Source of the DNA: Mytilisepta virgata
Taxonomy: Eukaryota; Mollusca; Bivalvia; Mytilida; Mytilidae
NCBI GenBank assembly: GCA_028015205.1
Contig: CM051517.1
Coordinates: forward strand, 57,287,455 to 57,351,454
DNA: 64,000 bases
Direction of reading: 5' to 3'
Shown here: piece after piece, positions 1-12,800 of the stretch
Position numbering within the stretch: position 1 is the first letter of the stretch
How the letters are laid out: each line of letters starts with the position of its first letter
Translations under genes and position numbers: made by a program
Notes under the pieces: model-generated
Database searches by the model: none
What the model was told of the DNA's origin: nothing
What the model saw: the letters and a program-made list of their open reading frames with translations, nothing else

Positions 1-108
1 TTTGCAGTGAAGTTTAACAGAGTTGAGCTGTTTTCTGCCATTTGGTTGGGTTGTTGTCTCTTTGACACATTCCCTGTTTCATTCTCTATTCTATTAATTG
101 CATTTTTC
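1..108 (-). repeat. dispersed mussel repeat, end fragment
   Basis: The words GTTGTCTCTTTGACACATTC and the following CATTCTCTATT are the reverse complement of the head of the repeat at 3,545-3,800. I recognise this repeat as one found throughout mussel genomic and transcript data (recollection, not a search). It runs off the window start. Confidence 0.6.
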
Positions 109-684
109 ATATGACCAATCTTGCAATACTCTGTTAATTTGACACACACCTGTTACTCTTGGAAAAGAATGAAAATAAACAAATACAATTTTTATCAACA
201 GACAATCCAAAACAAGGGCCCACCCAAAAAAACTATTGGAAATTGGATAATATTTGTGCGGTACAAATTCTGGAGTTCTATCTCTATCTTTGTATAGCTC
301 AATCCATGTATTTTTTTAACAGGACAAATTTTCAATTCTTTATTGATGAAAGAATTTGAATTTATGAATGAGGAAACTAGCAAACAAATAAAAAGTTTCC
401 AAAATCCAAAATATCAGAGTGCATTATAGTAGCATAATTTTTCCTACTCCGGTAAATCATTTTAAAATACTGTACATACATGTGTCCATATACAGTAGAA
501 AGTTTGTCACTTGAACTCAAATAATTTAAACACTGAAAGTATCCAAAATTGTGCATGGATGAGTGCCATAATCAAACTTCCTTTTCTGTGGAACTTTAAT
601 TATTTGAATTACCCTATGGTCGATCTGTTTTCTTACAGTCACTTGAGCGTTTGAACAACTGAAGTTCTACTGTATGTAATGTAC
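109..684. other. 3' flank of CCDC112 exon, no gene seen
   Basis: AT-rich sequence with no convincing ORF or RNA gene. It would be intron if the donor at 683-684 is used, or 3' UTR if the minus-strand exon reads on to the TGA at 639-641. Confidence 0.4.
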
Positions 685-803
685 CTGTGTGGTATGTGTA
701 GCAGTGGTCCATTCCCTGTTGGACCTTTCTCTTTGGTCCGCTCCTTCCATCCAGCTGTTGGTTGTAAAAGTCGACTAGGATCCCTACTTACTTCTACTTC
801 AAC
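685..803 (-). CDS. CCDC112: CCDC112 exon, C-terminal conserved block
   Basis: Acceptor ATAACAG before 803 in phase 0. It encodes VSRDPSRLLQPTAGWKERTK and GPTGNGPLLHIPHR, the most recognisable CCDC112 signature. A donor-like CAG|GTACAT lies at 685/684; if it is not used the frame stops at 639-641 after sixteen unconserved residues. A further exon beyond the window edge is likely. Confidence 0.78.
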
Positions 804-3800
804 CTGTTATTAAAACAATAGCATCAAGATTGTTACTGTTGTCCCAACTAGGTGGATAAAAGCCATCTCAAGGTTTATAACGTTGTTCTGTCAAGTTACA
901 TTGGGGAACAATTAATCAAGGATGTTTTGTATCAAGTGAATAGCCTAATTATGAAAATCTTAGATGGAATATCTAACAACAATTTCAAAAGCAGATATGA
1001 TTGTATTTATCTAAAGTTTTACTTGGTGTTTATCACAAACTTGTTTCATAAAGTAACTATTTTATGAGATTTCACAAAATTTTGTAGACACCTTTCAAAT
1101 CAAACAAACTTTGGATTATTTGGTTGACTGCCTATTATAAAGTAATGTTTAAACATGGCACATATTAATACACTCTCATCATATTTTAATGAAAAAAGTC
1201 ACATAACCCATTTTGAACCTCAAATTCTTCTAATATTTGTATCAATTATGTTTTGAATCTTATATACACTATACTACTCCATGACCAGAGTTCAAACAAA
1301 TTTATTTTCATGTTTTACAGAATAAACAAATTATTTAACTCAATTCAATTTTCTCCACTCATAAAAAGACTAAAATTTCAAGACTCGTGAAAGATACCCA
1401 AATCATTAATATCAACTTGTTCATGTACCTCTCCTTTTAACTTTTCAAGTCTTTTTTCTTTCTCCTTTTTTTCTTCCTCTTTAGCTTTCTGAATGGCAAG
1501 TCTTTGAATTACTGTCTTTTTATCCTGTTTAATAAATAAAAATTGAATACGGTAACATCCAAAATATTTTAATATTAATATCTGTAAAACTCAGTCCATG
1601 GAACAGGATTTTTCATAATTCTACCGGTAATATCTTAATCATTTAGAATCATCTTAGTACTTGACTCACAGATGCAATTAGTGGAGTCAATTGATCTTAC
1701 CTGATTTTGTTCGATCATATCTTCCAGACAAAGAAAAAGTATTCTGTCTATGGAATTTTCACTGTAAAGGGAGATAACTCTTCCTGTGAGATTTTATTAA
1801 ATTAAATATATACCCAGGATACACCAAATAAGCACAAAGTGCATGAAAAATATTAAAAATAATTTGTGAGTGCATTTATTTTGCTATTGGAAACTTCCCA
1901 TTCAAAATAATTTTTGCAGCTTAAAATATAACCTTTACAAAGAATGGTAAAACTTTTAAGTTTTCTTAGACGACTCATTTATTTTCTACTATGACTTCAC
2001 GAAATGGAATCTCAACATTTTAGATGGCAAAACCGTTCTAATTAAATTATAAGGATTTACTGTAATTTTGTTTTCAGTCTATTCGAAATAACCTCAATGC
2101 ACATGGTGCACAATAATTACCAAATTTACAGTATCTTTTTATCTAATTTAAGATGTCTGAAAGGATTTTATCTTTAAATTGAATTTTTTTATTTCCCCAC
2201 AAAAGTATTCAAATATACTAAAAACACTATGCCCTTGCACCTTTTCAATACTTTTTTTTAATTATCCTTACATTCAAGTTTCATTACTTTTCAACCGTAC
2301 AATAACTTTCATATTTTTTTCTTAAGAAAAATTTAAAATTTCAGTTAATAAGGTTAATTTCAGAAACTTAAAACTTAATCGACATTATTCTCATATGAGG
2401 TAATATTTAGCACATTGGTTAAAATAAAATTTAAAATATTTTTCAAACAAACATGTCATCAGAATAAGATGACAGAAATTGTGATTATTACATTGTAACC
2501 AGTGATTTACTGTAGTATCCGAGTGAAAGAAAATCTAGTAAATTGCATGTGAAAGAACAGCCGCTGTTTCACTCTAGGAAGTGACGTCACAATTGATGTA
2601 GAGAGATAACAAAAGACATAGTCCATTTTATTTCAATTTTGTTCTGCTAAAATGCTAGATTCTGTACAATGTAATAAAAAACTAATCGCTGAATTGAAAT
2701 ACCAGAAATAAACAACTTGTGACCGAACTACAGCTGTAAATGATTCGTGATTTACTGAGTAGTTTGGTCACTCGTTGTTCATTTCTGGCACTTCTGGTAC
2801 TGTAAATTCAGAAATTATTGCATGCATTTATTATTGCCATTTTGTCATTTTAGACCAAAATGCGATTTTAATTTTTGCGATATTGAGAAAAATCCCACTT
2901 CATTCATATAAAAAATTCCAAAATGTGAGTTTAAATTATTGCGATTACAACCCTGTCACATTTTTCACAATAATAAAAACATCGGAATAATTTCTGAATT
3001 TACAGTATTTGAATTCAGCGATTAGATATACATGTACTATAATTATTTCGTTTAAATGATACATTTATATAACAAGTATAAACAATGTATGCACAAAAAA
3101 TCTGACAGTGTGTTAAAACTTGACATCATCCTTGGCAATGACCAAATAATTATCAGCATCAAGGTGTCATGAAACTGAAAATTATTAAGAGGAAGTTCAG
3201 ACAGAAATTCCAATGATATAAACACCAACCCTCTCTCTAAATTTCACTAGTTCTTTAGCAGCAATCATTTTCTGTTGTTCTTTTTGTTCCCTTTCCCATA
3301 ATTCTTCTTCCAATTTTCGTAAACTTTCGTCTTCTTTCTTTTGTTGTTTAAATTCTTCAACCTTGTATTTAACTTCCAGCTGAAATAAAAAATTAAAAAG
3401 ATTATTATTTTCAGAAAATTTATGACATAACAATTATTGTCTTTATTTTTAAATTTTACAGAAAACATACAAGGCTTAAAAGTATCAAAGCAGTAACAAA
3501 TACTCATAATCAGTGACAAGCATGATATTTAGTGTATGCAGTATACTATATAGAATAGAGAATGGAAACGGGGAATGTGTCAAAGAGACAACAACCAGAC
3601 CAAAGAGCAGAAAACAGCTTAAGTCTACCAATGAGTCTTCATCGCAGTGAGAAAATCCCGCACCCGGAGGCGGGCTTCAGCTGGCCCCTAAACAATAATG
3701 TATACTAGTTTAGCAAAATGGATGGCACACTAAACTCCGAAACATAAAAATTAACCAAAATTCAAAAAACACACAAGACTAACAAAGATGTTATATATAT

Positions 3801-6800
3801 GTCATGTGTTTTTTTCACATTGAAGTGACCTACATAAAAAAATGTTATTTCCAAATTCAAATTAATTTACTGCCAAGAAAACTTATTGTTTTTAATTATA
3901 TTCTTCATAATTAGAAGAAGTTATTTAATTTTTTTTAAGTTTTTCTGAAGAGAAAAGGGGTTGTACAAATGAAGCATACAATATAATGTTTCTTGGAAGA
4001 AAGACTATTTATAAAACATGGATAAAAGGCCAATTCTGAATAGAATAAGTAAAGTTCCTTGTTTTATTTATGGACTATGTTCTGAACTCCCATGGCAAAG
4101 CAAATAAGAGAAGATGTTTGAGGTCAAAGAATTCTTAGACTACATTCTAAGTAGCTTCAAGAAAAGATTATCACCTTTCATTTTATAATGGCACATTGTT
4201 AATTTATATGTCTTTTCACTTTGTAATGGTGGTATGTTGTTATTGTACCTGTCTTTTTCTTTCCTCCTCCTTTTGTTTTGCCTTTTCAAGTTCTGCTCTT
4301 AATTTTCTTTCTTCAGCTTGAGCTCTTTCAAGTTCCTTCTGAACCTAAATGTATAATAATAATTGGATATTGGATAAAGTAACATGTTTGTTTAGGTTTT
4401 TAAACTTCATGTTTTTAAATAACACCATTCATACGCATGTATTGACATTATATTCAAACCAATTCCAGATTTTTTTTCCAAAGTGATAGACGTGTCCATA
4501 ATGTTCAAAAGAATGAACTGAACAGCTGTTCAATGTCCTCTACCCCCGCCAATATTTATATTTCCCATTTTTGGGTAGTTATAATGATTCTAGCAGAAAC
4601 TTACTTTTACTCGAAGAGAGTGACATAATTTTCAAAATTGATTAAATTATTATTGAGCAAAATGTTTATTTTTTTTAATTCCAATCAGAAATACTCATTT
4701 AAATCAAATCTAATGTGTAAAAATATTTTATCATAATCAATATATAATTGCAAATTTTAAAAGTCAATAAGGGGCAGAACTCCTATAATTTTTTTACTTT
4801 ATTCATCTTCCAACTTGCTTGAGCTATCCTTAAGATAGATGATGGATGAATTATTGTTTAACGTCCAGTGGCAACCAGGTGCATATCAGGACAAGAACAT
4901 GTTGATACGATAATGAATATGATCCCTGCTTTGTACTAGACCGACACGCTAAGTCGAATTTTTAATGTGCTAGCTCACGAGGTAACTGTCCGCAGGAAGA
5001 CATATCACCTCACTCGGACACATTATACTGACTCCGAGCCGACCAGTCTTTGCTCTTACTCCTAGATGCCGCGTGCTTGGCGGAAAAGCAGCAAATACCA
5101 ATTTTAATGTCTTTGGTTTGACCCAGCCGGGGATCGAACCCCCGGTCCTTCCGCACTCGGGGCGAGCACGCTACCACGAGACCACCGAGGCGGTCTCCTT
5201 AAGATAGAGGTTTGTGTATAAATATTATCAAAAATTAAATGAATGTTAAATTGGCTAAAGTTCCAACATGAATCCTGTTCAAAAATATTTGTAAGAGTTA
5301 TGGCCCTTTATGACTTAGAAAATTTGCAAATATTTGTAGGAGTTATAGCCCTACATGACTAATGACCATAACTCTTACAAATATTTTTGAACAGGATTCA
5401 TGTTGGAATTCTCTTTAGCTACAATTGAGATTAAAGTATGTGTGCATATTAACATCAGATAAGAAATGAATTTGCTAGAGTGTGTCTTCTTTTAAATTCA
5501 TCCCTGAAGCATAGTCTCATGACCTACTCCTTCAACATAGATTTCATCATTATCCCATGACCTACTCCCTCAACATAGATTTCATTATAATCCCATGACC
5601 TACTCCCTCAACATAGATTTCATCATTATCCCATGACCTACTCCCTCAACATAGATTTCATCATTATCCCATGACCTACTCCCTCAACATAGATTTCATC
5701 ATAATCCCATGACCTACTCCCTCAACATAGATTTCATCATTATCCCATGACCTACTCCCTCAACATAGATTTCAACATTATCCCATGACCTACTCCCTCA
5801 ACATAGATTTCATCATAATCCCATGACCTACTCCCTCAACATAGATTTCATCATAATCCCATGACCTACTCCCTCAACATAGATTTCAACATTATCCCAT
5901 GACCTACTCCCTCAACATAGATTTCATCATAATCCCATGACCTACTCCTTCAACATAGATTTCATCATAATCCCATGACCTACTCCCTCAACATAGATTT
6001 CAACATAATCCCATGACCTACTCCCTCAACATGGATTTCAACATAGTCCCATGACTTACTCCCTCAACATGGATTTCAACATAATCCCATGACCTACTCC
6101 CTCAACATAGATTTCATCATAATCCCATGACCTACTCCCTCAACATAGATTTCATCATAATCCCATGACCTACTCCCTCAACATAGATTTCAACATTATC
6201 CCATGACCTACTCCCTCAACATAGATTTCATCATAATCCCATGACCTACTCCCTCAACATAGATTTCATCATTATCCCATGACCTACTCCCTCAACATAG
6301 ATTTCAACATTATCCCATGACCTACTCCCTCAACATAGATTTCATCATAATCCCATGACCTACTCCCTCAACATAGATTTCATCATAATCCCATGACCTA
6401 CTCCCTCAACATAGATTTCATCATAATCCCATGACCTACTCCCTCAACATAGATTTCAACATTATCCCATGACCTACTCCCTCAACATAGATTTCATCAT
6501 AATCCCATGACCTACTCCTTCAACATAGATTTCATCATAATCCCATGACCTACTCCCTCAACATAGATTTCAACATAATCCCATGACCTACTCCCTCAAC
6601 ATGGATTTCAACATAGTCCCATGACCTACTCCCTCAACATAGATTTCATCATAATCCCATGACCTACTCCCTCAACATAGATTTCAACATAATCCCATGA
6701 CCTACTCCCTCAACATAGATTTCATCATAGTCCCATGACCTACTCCCTCAACATAGATTTCATCATAGTCCCATGACCTACTCCCTCAACATAGATTTCA

Positions 6801-9800
6801 TCATAGTCCCATGACCTACTCCCTCAACATAGATTTCATCATAATCCCATGACCTACTCCCTCAACATGGATTTCAATACACTTGGCTTCAAAACATGTA
6901 AACACTGTTTGCCTCTGAAAAAAAATCTTTACTTATTTTTTAGACATACCCTATATGCATTTAGTTGTTTAAAACGTTCTCTTTTTTCTGCCTGAATAAT
7001 TTCTTCCTTTCTTTGTTTTCTTTTTTCTTCTTCTACTTCTTCACTCTCTAACTCCTCATCAACTTTTATGATAACATCTTCCTTTTCTTCCTAAAAACCC
7101 AAAATATATATTAAATTATGCTTGTAAGTCTACTAAATATACCTTTTTTGGTAATCCTTAGGATATCCTATGAAAGGCAATTTTTTTGCATACTACATGC
7201 AAATAATAAATTTCAACTTAATATATGTATGTTTAAGTTTTGTTTGAAATGCTTAGGTAACATTCTTTTATTATGAGAATGAGGTCCAGAATTGATTTTT
7301 GATTGTTTTTCTTCTTTTGGGTCATTGAATCTAAAATTCATTCATTTTTTATCCAGGTTTTGCTCTGACCATATCTGTCAAGAAATTAAGTTCTGAAATG
7401 CAAATATTACATTTTCAACTGTTCTTTTTTAATTTGGATATAATACACACATATACATGTAGTTGTTTAATTATCGCTGTGTCATTGTAGAATTGTAGAC
7501 ATCTGTTATCTCCCTCTTTTTGAAGAACTAGTGTATCAATGCATCAATTTAAGTGTATAAACTGTAAAGATTCTACAAACCACTTTTTTCTTTCTCCATT
7601 TCTTTATACTTTCTTTTTTCTTTTCATTCAGTGAGAGGTATGTTTTATACCATTCTTCATGATCATTTATTTCTTCTTCAGTTTTTGTTGGAATTGCTAT
7701 CAAAGCATGCTGCAGGAAAATTGGCTTGCCCTTAAAATGAAACAATGTCCAATCAATACATAGTAGCTTTTGGTGATATGACCTATTTAGATTAAAAAAT
7801 TTATTGATAGATTGATTGATTGTTGCTTAACGTCCAGTGGCAAATATTTCATGCCTCTTCAGGACGAGAACAAATTTATCAAACAATTCAAATAGGGGTA
7901 GGGATGGGACACAAAGGGAAACCAATTCTGACTGCCACTGTAAAAGGATGATGGTTGGGTACGGTGAGATTACTTACCCTTCTGTAGTGGCCATCAGCCT
8001 ACTCTTTTTCGAAAACTACAAAAGGGGTTTTTAGCATGCAGGGAGTGTAGTATTCTCCAAACATGTTACCCACTATAATCCGCAGTCAGGCTTTCTGTAT
8101 TATGACCTGACAACCCCCCAAATGAGAGGCCTCCCGTATCTGCCAAATGGGGACTCACTAGGCAGCTCTATGGGTTGAACTCCCATAATCCGTCACAGGT
8201 GCCTAGGATAAGAATTTGAAGAGACAATCATATACATGAAATTTTTTTTTTAGTTGCTCTCAGTTTAGATGTTAAATGGAAAATCACTTACATAAAGTTT
8301 ATAAATAACAAATCAAATGTTTCAGGAGAAGACCCCCATTAGTTCTACCAATGTTTAAATATTCATGTTCATAGAATAAATTATTTAAAATAAACAAAAC
8401 ACTGTAATTTTACTTACATTATGTCTTTGTCTAAATTTAAGAAAAGTCTGGTGATCATACTCATCCCAGCCTCCTCTAACTCCTCCTGTATGTTCTAAAA
8501 ATTTCTGAAATACATATTGTGATTGGTATGAGAAGGCAATTGTCAACATATACCGTATATAAACACAATTGGCACCAGCAATTTTAACAATGTTAGAGGA
8601 TATAAAGTGTCTATATTGATAAAAAAATTTATCTAAAGTGTCCAGGCCATCAGTTACTAATTGATTAATATCGAGTGTCTCAAATGTTATTAGCATTAGC
8701 AATGGCCTCTGTAATTATCAGCAACTTCCATAGGCTATGAAACATATTTTAACTTGGAAAAGATTACTTTCTCTCTTTTGCTCTTTTTTACTTAAAAAAT
8801 TAAGCATTTCAGACTAAGACGTGCTAATAAATTCATTATCTATGTTCATATCCATAGGTATGAAGATTTTTGTACCCATAAAAACAATTTTATATCCTAC
8901 TGTTTTGTCTCTAACAGGGTGTATTTAGGTACTTCAGGGTTTCAGAATTTTTGCCAAGGAATGTCGAATGGTACTGTAAAGTATTAAAATCTCAATATCT
9001 ATGAATATGAAGGTAAATATCTTGTCTGTATAATGATTTTTGTTTGTTTAGTTTGGGTTTTATGCCATTTTCAGCATATTTTGGCTATTACGTGGCAGCC
9101 AGTTTTTATTCTTGGAGGAAGGAGGAGTACCTGGAGAGAACAACGACCTTCGGTAGGAAAATTGGCAATCCTTGTCCATTAAGATCAGAGTCGAACACAC
9201 CCCGCAACAGGTGAGATTCGAACTCACAACCTCAGTGTTGACAGGCTAGTGATCATTAGTAGTCATGACGAACTACCTAGACCACTTGGCCACCGAGGTC
9301 CCTGTCTGTAAACATAGTACCCTTGAGTTTGTCTCAATGACTGTTTACTCCACATCCCTTCATTTTTTCAAAAATAAATACTTCACGGAGGTATATTTCT
9401 GATTTATCATGCATTTTTACTACTAACTTCAAACTGTGCCACTTCTTGTGGCAAATCTTTAGTAACATCTCTTGCACTGGCTAATGGTTTCTGTTGTGGT
9501 TTTTTGCTAACTGCTGGTTCTGTCATTTGACCCCATGCTTCAAATTTTCTCTCTAAAGCTTGAATTTCTTGTGTTGTTGTTTTTTCATCTCTCATTAGTT
9601 CTTCATACCTAAAAGTTTAAATATGTGGAAAAAATTTAAATTAGATACTTATTTTTGTAGTTTAACTTTCTATGTACACCATTAAAAATTTGTGAATATC
9701 CTTTTTGCAGTATAAATACTGTCAGATCTCTTGATTTCATTTTATTAAAAATTTGATTTCAGCAGCCACCTTGGTTTTTGAATGGTTTCAACTACTGAAC

Positions 9801-12800
9801 TTCTTACAGAGGATCACCTAAGGACTATTGTATCAATTTCTGATTAAACTGTATATGTGGATTTAGTTAGAAATTTCTATATGTGAATTTTCCACTTTAA
9901 AGTCCTTTCTTATACTTATTTTGGCTGTGGTTGATGGTCTGGGTCATAGGATAAATTTTTTAAAAGGTCACCTATGGACCAAAGTTGCAAAATTTGGTTC
10001 CAAATAACTTAAGGGTTTCAGAAAAGAATATTCATAAAAAAACTCTTTTTTTCATAGGGTACAATGTAATACTAAGTCTGACTTTGATAAACATTATTGT
10101 TGGTGTTCCACATTATTGGCCAAGTGGTCTAGGTAGTTCGTCATGACTAGTGATCATTAGACTGTCAACACTGAGGTTGTGAGTTCGAATCTCACCTCTG
10201 GCAGGGTGTGTTGGACTCCGATCTTAATTGACAAGGATTGCCGAAAGTCTCTCCTGGTACTCCGGCTTCCGCCACCAATAAAAACTGGCCGCTGCAAAAT
10301 AGCCAAATGTGTTAAAAACGGCTTAAAACCCCAACTAAACAAACTAAACAAACCGTTGCTGCCAAATTTATATTCATAATGAAAACATAATGAAAAGGCA
10401 ATGGACATCATATCAAGAGACAGTTCATGTATATCCAGAACACAACAATAATCTATCTTGTATATTAACCAGTACCTACTGTTTTCTCTGTTGTTCTTTA
10501 AAAGCATTTATAGTTCCTTCTATTTCTTCCATAATTATCTTCAACTTTTCTACAACTATAAAATAACATATATAAATTCTTAGATATGAAATACAATGTA
10601 CATGATCTGTCCCACTGTATTATTCCTGATGAATTAAATTGAAAATATAGTATAGCTATAATGGCCATAACTTATCTGCATTTTGTTGTTGACAGATTTT
10701 TTTCTTGTTCTTTAACAGGTGTCAATAAAACATTACTCTCTTATAGTTTTTTCCCTTGGTCCTGAACTGATGTTTTTTTTTCCTTTTTCTTTTTTTTTAA
10801 TTGAAACCTCAACTGTATACTTCTAATTTTTAAAATCAGAAACTGAAACTAACCCAAATGAAAGATTTAGGATATCCTCCATATTGCAAGAAATTCCCTC
10901 CTTTCCCAAATCTGCCATTAGACTGTGACTTTACAAAACATCAAAATTTAACAAAAATAAAAAATACAGTCAAACCTGCTACACAGTCTATAAAGGGCAA
11001 TGTGAAATTGTTAGGAAAAAAACTTGTAAAATTAACCTCTCTATAAGGGCACATTTCTTTAGTCCCGTAGGTGCCCTTAGTACACAGGTTTGACTGTACG
11101 ACATTGCCAAAACCAACAACAAAATGGATAACAGAAAATGTCAACAATGACATAACAATCAATCCAAGCAACTCAACTGACAGAACAACGGACAGAAAAG
11201 AACATAAAAGAGTACACAAACATGAATACAACAGAGAGTCAGGATAGTCTGACTTGGTACAGACATTGAATAGTGGTGGAGTTAAACTGGTTTTAAGGGT
11301 ACCCAAACTTCCCCCTTATTAGACACTATTTGACTAGGATTATATATTTTTTATTTAGCTTCATGCTGTAGAATTAATTAGAAAGCATCCAATCTTAGTT
11401 TACAAAATTTGACTTTAACATCATAAGCACAAGAAAGTCAAGGTAGGTTTTATAGAATACATACATTCTGGAGTAGGTTTTATGTCTCTCAGTTCCATGT
11501 GGAATCTTTTCACCATGTGGCTTATTTTCTCTAATTGTTGTTTTAATTTCATTTCTGTAAATTTTAACATATCAAAATTAGCAAAACATTCCATATAATT
11601 AAAGCATAGTTTAAAAATACACAGCTGCTTTTTTTATCACAATCTCAAAGTTTATTGGTAAAAATCTGCTTAATCAACATAGAATTCACAACTTTTACTC
11701 TTGAACAAAACCTCTGATGTAGTATTACATGTATTTTCAATTATTTTACACAACTTAATCATGTACAAAAAAATTCATTTTAACATATAAACAAATTTCT
11801 GAATTTTTCTAAGTATCCATAGCACAATGGGAATCTCTAGTCTGGAGTTAAAATCTTCTTATAAGTATTTAAGACTTCTGAAGAAAATATTGAAATAAAT
11901 CTCTACTCCCGTTATATAAAGGCTTAATTTTTTTATCAAAATTTATTGATATTATCTGAGGACATTGATATTTGTCAGGCCAGATAAAACTACTGTTAAT
12001 TCTTCAATTTTTGTCCCCAACCCTGTATTCACTGACTTCTTCATTTAAACATTTCATAATTTTTGACATGTTCTGTAAGAAACCAAGTGGTAGAACAAAT
12101 GTTCATTTCGTATTAAAATATACCAGTACATGTAGTAAAATATACAAAAAAAAAAACATCCACATCATAAATTGTCTTAAATTTTGAGAATCCTGGACAT
12201 TTTTCCTTTATATTAATAGATATCCTTCGATTTAAAAGCCTTAATCACTAATTAACTACTATCAATAAAAAAAAATAACAGTGTTTAAAATTTTTTAGTT
12301 TTTCAGAAAACCCTACTTTCAGTTTTCCTTTCATCATTATTCTTTGAATCTGTTTCCTCCAACTGACTGAAATCTCCCCTAAAATCACTTCTCCTGCTGT
12401 ATAAATGAGTTTGTTTCTCTCTTTCTAAAGCTGCTATTCTACAAGAACAAATAAAAGAATACAATATTATATTTATTTATATATTTATCATATTTAACTG
12501 AACATATTTAATTCTCCTTAAAGAAAAGAATCTTTAACCAATTAAATCAGTCTCCACTCAAAATTCTTTTTTTTCTGTCGGTATCAATTTTCATGGTTAA
12601 GGTATACTGACAATAGATTTCTTGGTTTTATAATTTTTAAACAATAATACATTTTTGTACATGTGGCAATTGTCCATTTTTGCTATATTGCAGTTGTCTC
12701 CCATCTATGGAGTTATCTACTTTTTGGAGAAGGTGTCTTCATTATACATGTATATCAAGGGACAAATCGTCCTATTTGTGCAAAACATTTCCCATCCTAA

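Noticed and set aside
5518..6880. CRISPR-like array
   Set aside because: The 38-bp units are contiguous with no unique spacers and lie in an animal intron; it is a minisatellite.
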